This document shows positions 1-5,489 of a stretch of 21,807 nt of DNA, in pieces. Source of the stretch: an uncultured Oscillospiraceae bacterium. GTDB taxonomy: Bacteria > Bacillota > Clostridia > Oscillospirales > Acutalibacteraceae. Positions within the stretch are counted from its first letter, which is position 1; each line of letters opens with the position of its first letter. Location of the stretch: contig CAJUPK010000024.1 of assembly GCA_910588415.1 (NCBI GenBank), positions 1 to 21,807 of the forward strand, in the 5' to 3' direction. The notes under the pieces are model-generated. The model did no database searches, was not told the DNA's origin, and saw nothing but the letters and a program-made list of their open reading frames with translations. The position numbers and the translations under genes were made by a program.

Positions 1-1
1 C

Positions 2-76
2 CCGGATATTCTTTCTCCGGGCATTCCTTCTCCGGACATTCTTTCCCCGGATATTCTTTTTCTGGGCATTCCCTCT
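2..76 (+). repeat. five tandem 15-bp repeat units
   Basis: Units of exactly 15 bp start at 2, 17, 32, 47 and 62. Each begins ccgg (the last ctgg), followed by a variable pair of bases, then att and a pyrimidine run. In the protease frame they read PDILS, PGIPS, PDILS, PDILF, LGIPS. The period is a multiple of three, so copy-number changes would keep the frame. The array begins at the window edge, so its full length is unknown. Confidence 0.85.
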
Positions 77-1021
77 TCGGCTCTTTTTCCTTCAGGCCTT
101 CTTCCCCGGGCCGAAGTACCGGCTCCCTGCCCCCTCGAAGCCGAGGGCCTTCTTCCACCCGGAGAGCTCTCTCCCGCAGGGGAGGGGTCGGGCATTATTC
201 TCTCAGAGGATGGCTATATTGTTACCAACCAGCATGTTATTGACGGAGCCAGCAACCTGAAAGTGGTCACCTCGGACGGTTCCACCTACGAGGCGGAATT
301 GATTGGCGAGGACACCCAGACCGACCTGGCTGTTTTGAAAATAAACACGGAAGACAAGCTGGTGCCCGCTGAGTTTGGCAACTCGGACGACCTGCAGGTA
401 ACAGACCAGGTAATGGCCATTGGCAACCCGGGGGGACTGCAGTTCAATTCCAGCGTGACCATTGGCTATGTGTCTGCCCTGAACCGGCCGGTTACCAACA
501 GCGAGACTGGCTTTATGGTGGACTGCATCCAGACCGACGCGGCCATTAACCCGGGCAACTCCGGCGGCGCGCTGGTCAATGCCGAGGGCCTTGTGGTGGG
601 CATCAACTCCTCTAAAATTGCGGCCACAGATTATGAGGGCATGGGCTTTGCCATCCCCTCCACCGTGGTGCAGCCCATTGTCTCAGACCTGATTGAGTAC
701 GGCTATGTAAAAGACCGGCCCATGCTGGGCATTATGGGCGGCTATGTGGACCGCACCACAGCCAGCTTCACGGGCCTTTCTCAAGGCTATTATGTGAGCG
801 GCGTGGTGACAGACAATGCCAAGACCTCTGGCCTGCAGATGTATGATGTGATTACCGCCATAGACGATGTGCAGGTTACCTCCGCGGGCACGATTGCCTC
901 CTATATTGCCAGCAGGAAGCCTGGGGACACAGTGAAGCTGACCGTAGACCGGGCGCTGACTGGACAGACCGGGCTGGAGATTGAGCTGGTGCTTTCTGCC
1001 AATACAGGCGCATCCAACTAA
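2..1021 (+). CDS. HtrA/DegP-like trypsin-family serine protease with C-terminal PDZ domain, 5' end anomalous or missing
   Basis: The frame is open from the window edge to TAA at 1019-1021. From base 182 it reads as a clear HtrA protease, an envelope quality-control enzyme of the S1C family. The catalytic triad is visible: His in TNQHVIDG (codon 233-235), Asp in QTDLAVLKI (323-325) and Ser in the NPGNSGGAL signature (560-562). One PDZ domain follows, from about base 720 (RPMLGIMGG) to the end, with the usual GLQMYDVITAID segment. Upstream of the GSGIILSEDGY strand, family members have a first beta strand, a linker and normally a membrane anchor. Here there are only Pro/Leu-rich residues and pentapeptide repeats, and all three forward frames are open over bases 1-181, so openness there does not prove coding. 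The first in-frame GTG inside the fold is at 263, but starting there would lose the catalytic His. It could be an intact gene with an odd linker, a gene truncated by a repeat, or an assembly join. The family call is firm; the start is unknown. Confidence 0.85.
   Translation, partial: PDILSPGIPSPDILSPDILFLGIPSSALFPSGLLPRAEVPAPCPLEAEGLLPPGELSPAGEGSGIILSEDGYIVTNQHVIDGASNLKVVTSDGSTYEAELIGEDTQTDLAVLKINTEDKLVPAEFGNSDDLQVTDQVMAIGNPGGLQFNSSVTIGYVSALNRPVTNSETGFMVDCIQTDAAINPGNSGGALVNAEGLVVGINSSKIAATDYEGMGFAIPSTVVQPIVSDLIEYGYVKDRPMLGIMGGYVDRTTASFTGLSQGYYVSGVVTDNAKTSGLQMYDVITAIDDVQVTSAGTIASYIASRKPGDTVKLTVDRALTGQTGLEIELVLSANTGASN
75..184. repeat. cluster of small inverted repeats at the 5' end of the htrA fragment
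   Basis: Inverted repeats lie side by side: 75-81 with 110-116 (cttcggc/gccgaag), 132-137 with 142-147 (ccctcg/cgaggg), 162-171 (gagagctctc) and 171-175 with 180-184 (ctccc/gggag). Recognisable protease sequence starts directly after the last one, at about 185. The texture resembles element A further right, but I see no shared sequence block with it. Confidence 0.55.
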
Positions 1022-1082
1022 ATGATATAACAACGCCGTAGGGCGAGGACGGATATAGTATAGATTAGGGGAGGGCAACGGT

Positions 1083-1685
1083 AAAAGTTTCGCCTTCTCA
1101 CCTTCGGTTCGGTCAGCTCGGGACGGTCCCCACCGGGGACCCTCGCCCTTTTCAAAGGCTGCGAGGTGTGGATGACATTGGCCCGTTGGGCCAAGTCACG
1201 GAGTTTCCCTCGACCGCGAAGCGGTCGCCTTTCCTTCGGAAAGTACCGTTGACGTTGCCTGCGGCAAATCACGGAGTTTCGTCTCTTCGCGCGAGGCGCT
1301 TGTTTTCCTTCGGAAAATGCAGACGAAACTCCTGCCTGGACGGTTTTAGGGTAGTTGGGTGGAAGCAGGTAATGATTCTATGTTGGCTGGACGGCAGCCA
1401 AGAAAGGGGTCAAGGGGAACTGGTTCCCCTTGCGAGGTGTGGAGCAGAGCTCCACGGTCTTGCGCGCCAGCGCCAGAAACGTCGTCAGACAGGTTAGCCA
1501 TTTTCTTTGAAAATGGCTAGAAGGGCTGACGCTTATATGTGGCCTCCGTCGGCACAGAACGCCGACTCCGGCAAGACCTTGGGGCTTTGGTCTACGCCTG
1601 TCGGCTCGGTCGGTTCGCGGCTTGTCTGCCACTGGCAGACGCTCACCCCACACCCTACCAGGGGCCTAACGCCCCTGGACCGCGC
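1083..1685 (+). repeat. element A: mosaic hairpin-rich intergenic repeat, long copy
   Basis: This fills most of the gene-free stretch 1022-1788. It shares six collinear blocks with element B: 1083-1094, 1147-1166, 1439-1491, 1495-1519, 1566-1589 and 1652-1685. Perfect hairpins (stem+loop+stem) include 1125-1141 (7+3+7), 1178-1194 (7+3+7), 1211-1227 (7+3+7), 1229-1243 (6+3+6), 1255-1267 (5+3+5), 1383-1401 (7+5+7), 1411-1432 (10+2+10), 1439-1455 (7+3+7), 1495-1519 (10+5+10), 1548-1566 (6+7+6), 1624-1640 (7+3+7) and 1658-1678 (8+5+8). No credible gene or transposase is present. The element lies between the convergent htrA and pot units. I do not recognise it as a named repeat family. Confidence 0.85.
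1160..1443 (+). repeat. hairpin cassette in element A bounded by a 13-bp direct repeat
   Basis: The 13-mer tgcgaggtgtgga occurs at 1160-1172 and again at 1431-1443, 271 bp apart. Element B has a single near copy (one mismatch) at 19365-19377. Removing one repeat plus the 258 bp between them makes A collinear with B, so this looks like an insertion with duplicated target, or the result of recombination between short repeats. The interior carries seven perfect small hairpins plus a larger 12-bp inverted repeat (1273-1284 with 1321-1332). Confidence 0.75.
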
Positions 1686-1724
1686 CATCAAGTTGGTCTG
1701 CCAATTCGACGCGACTCAAAGCCT

Positions 1725-1747
1725 AGAGTTATGCAATGCATAACTCT
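1725..1747. repeat. perfect 11-bp inverted repeat with a one-base centre
   Basis: The arms agagttatgca and tgcataactct flank a single A at 1736. It lies just outside the last block shared by elements A and B and 41 bp beyond the potC stop codon. No T-run follows on either strand, so it is not a normal intrinsic terminator. It could be a protein-binding operator-like site, an end of element A, or a weak 3' structure of the pot mRNA. Confidence 0.6.
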
Positions 1748-1788
1748 TCCACTTTTTGAAAAAATGGACAAAACTTTTCCCTTTGTTC

Positions 1789-2583
1789 TCAGCCGCCTTC
1801 CTTTTCCTCCTGCCGCTTATCCCGGCCCAGCAGGGCAGCCAGGCCGCACAGCAGCAATGTGGCCGCAAACATCAGGGTACATAGGGCGTTCACCTCGGGG
1901 GTCACGCCGGTTTTCAGCTGGGTGTAAATCTTGATGGGCAGGGTGTTCACATCCACCCCGGTCACAAATATGCTGATAATCACATCGTCTATGCTCATGG
2001 CAAAGGCCAGCAGCATACCAGAGGCAATGGCCGGGGCCAGCAGGGGCAGAGTGATGTCAAAAAACACCCGTACCGGAGAGGCCCCCAGGTCCAAGGCCGC
2101 CTCCGCCAGACTGGGGTCCATGCCCACCAGCCTGGCCTTCACCAGCATGAACACATAGGGGATGCTGAAAGCAGTATGGGCCAGCAGCAGTGTACTCATG
2201 CCAAAAGGCAGGCCGATGAGAGAAAAAAAGGCCATAAACACCATGCCCAAAATGATCTCCGGCACCATCATGGGCAGGGTGGACAAATACTCCACCGCCC
2301 CTTTGGACCGAAGCCGGGCTTTTGTCATGCCAAAGGCCCCCAGGGTGCCAATCACGCCTGCGCACAGGCAGCTGGAAATCCCCAGCACCAGTGTGTTTCC
2401 CAAGGCCTCCAGCATAGCCTGGTCCCGGAACAGCCGGACATACCAACTGAGAGAGAAACCACCCCATACTGAGCTGATCTTGCTCTCGTTAAAGGAATAG
2501 ATAATCACCACCAAAACCGGCACATACATCAGGGCCAGAAGCAGCCCCAGGTACAGCTTTGTCAGTCTTCCGTTCTTTTTCAT
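1789..2583 (-). CDS. potC: polyamine (spermidine/putrescine) ABC transporter permease PotC
   Basis: A 264-residue inner-membrane permease, the same length as E. coli PotC. The ATG at 2583 is preceded by GGAGGAGG at five bases; the frame continues upstream but those codons have no ribosome site. About six hydrophobic segments are visible, the first at MYVPVLVVIIYSFNES, close to the family pattern. The cytoplasmic EAA loop that docks on the ATPase is EAALDLGASPVRVFF followed by LPLLAP. The C-terminal part (LPIKIYTQLKTGVTPEVNA, then GRDK) matches PotC closely, which favours polyamines over other substrates of this permease family. It is the last gene of potABC, 35 bases after potB. No periplasmic-type binding protein is fused to it or follows it. 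The family is firm; the substrate is inferred from similarity. Confidence 0.93.
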   Translation of the reverse strand: MKKNGRLTKLYLGLLLALMYVPVLVVIIYSFNESKISSVWGGFSLSWYVRLFRDQAMLEALGNTLVLGISSCLCAGVIGTLGAFGMTKARLRSKGAVEYLSTLPMMVPEIILGMVFMAFFSLIGLPFGMSTLLLAHTAFSIPYVFMLVKARLVGMDPSLAEAALDLGASPVRVFFDITLPLLAPAIASGMLLAFAMSIDDVIISIFVTGVDVNTLPIKIYTQLKTGVTPEVNALCTLMFAATLLLCGLAALLGRDKRQEEKEGG

Positions 2584-2618
2584 GGAAACCTCCTCCCTAC
2601 CCTCTGCTCTAAACCACT

Positions 2619-3506
2619 CTACACAAGCCCCTCCAGGTCCTTCACGCCGGAGAGCTTTCTGTACAGCCACAGGAACACGGTAGTCAGGGCCAGCAGGGCC
2701 ACAGACAGCGCCGCGGCAAAGGGCCAGTTATGGGCCTTCATCAGCTGCTCTTGAATCAGGCTGCCCACCAGCACCACCTTGTTGCCCCCCAGTATGTCCG
2801 CAATAAAGAACAGTCCCATGGACGGCACAAAAGTAAGCACCACCCCGGAGAGCAGCCCGGGCAGGGTCAGCTTCAGCGACACTGTGAAAAATGCCTGCAC
2901 CGGCGAGGCCCCCAGGTCCCTGGCTGCCTCCACCAGGCTGAAATCCAGCTTCTCCGCGCTGGAATACACGGAGAAAATCATAAAGGGCAGCAAGGCGTAC
3001 ACCATGCCCACCACAACCGCCGGATAGGTGTACAGCAGCTTTAAGGGCTCTTGGGTGATGTGCAGGGCGGTCAGCAGCTTGTCCAGCACCCCGCCAGCCC
3101 GGAAAATGATCATCCATCCGTACAGCCTCAGCAGAGAGCTGGTCCAGAAGGGAATCATTAGCAACAGCATGGTGCGCTTTTTCCACTTGGCCGTAAGCTT
3201 TGCCATAAAATACCCAAAGGGATATCCCAGCAGAATCACCAGCCCTGTGCTGATGCACGCCAGTTTTATGGACTCCCAAAAGGTGCTGAGATACACAGGC
3301 TGGAAAATCCCCCTATAGTTCTTTAGGGTAAACTCCGCTGCCACGCCCCACACCTCTTCCCGGGTCATAAAGCTCAGGGCCACCATATAGATTAACGGCC
3401 CCAGCACAAAGGCCAGCGTGAAAATATACAGGGGCAAAAGGGCCAGCCAGGCCCAGCTCCCCTTCTTTGCGGAAATTTTTCCCGCTTTTTCCCGTGTTTT
3501 CTCCAT
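2619..3506 (-). CDS. potB: polyamine ABC transporter permease PotB
   Basis: A 295-residue membrane permease that would pair with PotC to form the translocation path. The N-terminus is short, basic and cytoplasmic (MEKTREKAGKISAKKGS), followed by a strong first membrane segment and about five more. The EAA loop is EAARDLGASPVQAFF. The later segment with FFIADILGGNKVVLVGSLI and the NWPFAAALSV motif are typical of PotB. The start ATG has GGGAG three bases upstream, a short spacing but the only good candidate. It lies 26 bases after potA and 35 before potC, so the three genes are one transcript from the promoter at 4655-4683. The call rests on motif recognition and gene order. Confidence 0.92.
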   Translation of the reverse strand: MEKTREKAGKISAKKGSWAWLALLPLYIFTLAFVLGPLIYMVALSFMTREEVWGVAAEFTLKNYRGIFQPVYLSTFWESIKLACISTGLVILLGYPFGYFMAKLTAKWKKRTMLLLMIPFWTSSLLRLYGWMIIFRAGGVLDKLLTALHITQEPLKLLYTYPAVVVGMVYALLPFMIFSVYSSAEKLDFSLVEAARDLGASPVQAFFTVSLKLTLPGLLSGVVLTFVPSMGLFFIADILGGNKVVLVGSLIQEQLMKAHNWPFAAALSVALLALTTVFLWLYRKLSGVKDLEGLV

Positions 3507-3532
3507 ACTCTCCCTATCCTTCCTGCGCTCTG

Positions 3533-4612
3533 TCAGTCCTCCAGGTCCACCGGGCAGGCGTGTTCCGGCTGCCAGCTGATCTTCACCTGGTCGCCAGGGG
3601 CCAGGTCCCAGTCAATGCCCTGGCGGCTGCACACAAACTCCTGCCCGCCCGCCAGTTCCGCTGTCACCCGCAGCATTCCCCCGGCAAAGCTCTTCTCCTT
3701 CACCTTGCCCACCAGGCCCCGGGCTCCCTTGTCAAAATCTTTCACCGCCTGGGCCTGTTCTCCCCGTACCGCCAAAGTGACTGGCTGGCCTGGCTCAAAC
3801 CGCCGTTCCCCTGTCAGGAACGCCCCGCTGCCCTGGTCCCCGTTAAAGACCGCCAGGCCGCCCTCCAGGGCCTCTACCCGGCAGTGTACCAGGTTAGCGG
3901 CTCCCACAAAGGAGGCCACATAGGAGGTCTTGGGCCGGTCATAGACCTCCTCCGGGGTTCCCACCTGCTGGAAGCGCCCGTCCTTCATCACCGCAATGCG
4001 GTCAGACATATTCAGGGCTTCCTCCTGGTCGTGGGTGATATACACAAAGCTGATGCCCAGCTTCTTCTGCAGGCGCTTCAGCTCCTGCTGCATCTGCCGG
4101 CGCAGCTGCAGGTCCAGGGCGCCCAAAGGCTCGTCCAGCAGCAAAAGCTTGGGCCGGTTAATTACCGCCCGGGCAATGGCCACACGCTGGCGCTGGCCCC
4201 CGGAAAGCTGGGAGGGACGGCGCTTTCCAAAGCCCTCCAGCTGCACCAAAGACAGAGCCTCCCGCACCCGCTGCTGCAGCTCCGGCTTGGGGGTCCGGCG
4301 TATCTTCAGGCTATAGCCCACGTTCTGCTCCACTGTCATGTGGGGAAACAGAGCATAATTTTGAAACACGGTGTTCACGTCCCGCTTATTGGGCTCCACT
4401 CCCGCCATGTCCCTGCCGCCCAGCAGCACCCGGCCCTGGTCCGGGGTCTCCAGTCCGGCGATGATGCGCAGGGTGGTGGTCTTGCCGCAGCCGGACGCGC
4501 CCAGCAGGGTAACAAACTCCCCTGCCTCCACGTCCAGGCTCACGCCCCCCAGCACTTTCACGCCCCCAAAACTTTTCTCAATATCCTCCAGCCGTAAAAT
4601 CCATTCGCTCAC
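3533..4612 (-). CDS. potA: polyamine ABC transporter ATP-binding protein PotA
   Basis: A 359-residue ATPase that powers the PotBC permease. I take GTG at 4610-4612 as start because GGAGG lies ten bases upstream and the promoter -10 box lies further up; the frame is open to an upstream ATG at 4720, but that start would precede the promoter. All ABC motifs are present: Walker A GASGCGKTT (residues 38-46), Q-loop Gln84, signature LSGGQ (136-140), Walker B LLLLDE ending at Glu161, and H-loop His194 in ITHDQEEA. The remaining C-terminal part, from about residue 240, is the TOBE-type regulatory domain of the PotA/MalK group. It is first gene of potABC. ATPases of this group are hard to separate by substrate; the neighbouring permeases support polyamines. 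Confidence 0.93.
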   Translation of the reverse strand: MSEWILRLEDIEKSFGGVKVLGGVSLDVEAGEFVTLLGASGCGKTTTLRIIAGLETPDQGRVLLGGRDMAGVEPNKRDVNTVFQNYALFPHMTVEQNVGYSLKIRRTPKPELQQRVREALSLVQLEGFGKRRPSQLSGGQRQRVAIARAVINRPKLLLLDEPLGALDLQLRRQMQQELKRLQKKLGISFVYITHDQEEALNMSDRIAVMKDGRFQQVGTPEEVYDRPKTSYVASFVGAANLVHCRVEALEGGLAVFNGDQGSGAFLTGERRFEPGQPVTLAVRGEQAQAVKDFDKGARGLVGKVKEKSFAGGMLRVTAELAGGQEFVCSRQGIDWDLAPGDQVKISWQPEHACPVDLED

Positions 4613-4625
4613 GTGCCAAAAGCCT

Positions 4626-4654
4626 CCAAAATATACCAATTTAGTGCATTTTAG
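4626..4654. promoter_or_regulatory. imperfect palindrome between the pot promoter and ribosome site
   Basis: The minus strand reads CTAAAAT at one end and ATTTTGG at the other, with 8 of 11 positions symmetric in each arm. It runs from the -10 box into the GGAGG of potA (4623-4627). It could be an operator or a weak RNA hairpin that hides the ribosome site. The symmetry is imperfect, so this is only a candidate. Confidence 0.3.
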
Positions 4655-4683
4655 ATTATACACTTGCCGCCCCCGTTTGTCAA
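4655..4683 (-). promoter_or_regulatory. consensus sigma-A promoter of potABC
   Basis: On the minus strand TTGACA (4678-4683), a 17-base spacer and TATAAT (4655-4660) match the housekeeping consensus exactly. The predicted transcript starts near 4648, about 36 bases before the GTG of potA. Confidence 0.88.
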
Positions 4684-4775
4684 GCCCAGGGCCCTGGCAG
4701 AAACAGCGTCGGCAAAACAAAAAATTCTGTCTCTGCCCAGGTCTTTTCCGGAGGCCCCGCCGGGATATAATGTAT

Positions 4776-4825
4776 AAAAAAACACAAGAAGGCCCTCCCC
4801 AAGCGGGAGGGCCCTTCGCGTTGTG
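4776..4825 (-). terminator. intrinsic terminator of the V/A-ATPase operon
   Basis: A GC-rich stem ggccctccc (4791-4799) with gggagggcc (4805-4813), extended by cacaa/ttgtg, is followed on the minus strand by seven T (4776-4782). The outer stem begins two bases past the atpD stop codon. This closes the operon and separates it from the pot promoter. Confidence 0.9.
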
Positions 4826-4826
4826 T

Positions 4827-5483
4827 TTAGAAGGTCTCGTAATTGTGCGCGTCCTTCAGCACCATGTCCTTCACCTTCATCAGGCGAATCTGGGTGGAGC
4901 GCTCGTTCTCATCCAGTTTCATGGAGATGTACTTGATATTGGCCTGCAGCTCTGGAATCATCACATGCTCCAGGGCGTTTACCCGGCGGCGGGTCTTCTC
5001 AATCTCCACGGCCATCAGCTGGCAGGCTTTTTCGGTCTCGGCCAGCTTCAGCATGTCCGGGAAGATATCCGCCAAAGACTTTACCGCCCCATCCAAATCG
5101 CTGGAGGTAAAGGCAAAGCCGTAGGAGAAAATGTCGTTCTCATCCGGGCTGCGGGTCTTAAAGTCAAAAGTGGGGATGTTCACGCTCATCACGTTTTCCA
5201 CACCGCTCTCCACACTGACCCGCTGTTTGGGCGCCAGCATGGCGGTGTTCAGCACCTGGTCCTGCATCCCTGCCCGGGCCAGCAAGAAATTCTTGTTGGC
5301 GGCCTGGATGCCAGCCTCCACGTGCTCCCGCAGGGTTCGGTTCTCCCGCACCTTTTCCAGAAACTGGCGCATCAGCTCATCCCGTTTATCCTTCAAAAGC
5401 TTGTGGCCCCGTGTGGCGGTGACCAGCTTCTTTTTCAGCCGGGTAAGCTCCATGCGGGTAGGGGTTATCTGTTTACTCGCCAA
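4827..5483 (-). CDS. atpD: V/A-type ATPase subunit D (central stalk)
   Basis: A 218-residue central rotor shaft subunit, the counterpart of gamma in F-type enzymes; it turns inside the A3B3 head. The sequence opens with PTRMELTRLKKKLVTATRGHKLLKDKRDEL, interrupted here only by notation limits, the hallmark N-terminal helix of this family; a second long helix near the C-terminus (about residues 140-200, around ALEHVMIPELQANIKYI) completes the antiparallel coiled coil. The start is TTG at 5481-5483, six bases after the atpB stop; the purine-rich ribosome site lies inside the end of atpB. No in-frame ATG is available upstream without crossing the atpB stop region. It is the last gene of the operon, followed by the terminator. 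Confidence 0.94.
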   Translation of the reverse strand: MASKQITPTRMELTRLKKKLVTATRGHKLLKDKRDELMRQFLEKVRENRTLREHVEAGIQAANKNFLLARAGMQDQVLNTAMLAPKQRVSVESGVENVMSVNIPTFDFKTRSPDENDIFSYGFAFTSSDLDGAVKSLADIFPDMLKLAETEKACQLMAVEIEKTRRRVNALEHVMIPELQANIKYISMKLDENERSTQIRLMKVKDMVLKDAHNYETF

Positions 5484-5489
5484 GGTGCA

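Noticed and set aside
2..76. Tandem 15-bp array considered as a CRISPR array
   Set aside because: The units are directly abutting with no unique spacers and are far too short; it is a simple tandem repeat.
1160..1443. Cassette considered as an insertion sequence
   Set aside because: It is only 258 bp between the repeats, has no transposase reading frame and no terminal inverted repeats at its ends.
1083..1685. Elements A and B considered as RNase P RNA, tmRNA, SRP RNA or 6S RNA
   Set aside because: None of the conserved core motifs of those RNAs is visible, and two diverged copies with changing modules are not expected for them.
1168..1934. Short open frames within and next to element A
   Set aside because: They run through perfect hairpins, overlap each other in different frames, lack ribosome sites and resemble no family.
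4613..4720. Longer N-terminus for PotA from the ATG at 4720
   Set aside because: It would begin upstream of a perfect-consensus promoter and adds a Cys-rich segment not seen in the family; the GTG at 4612 has GGAGG and fits the family start.
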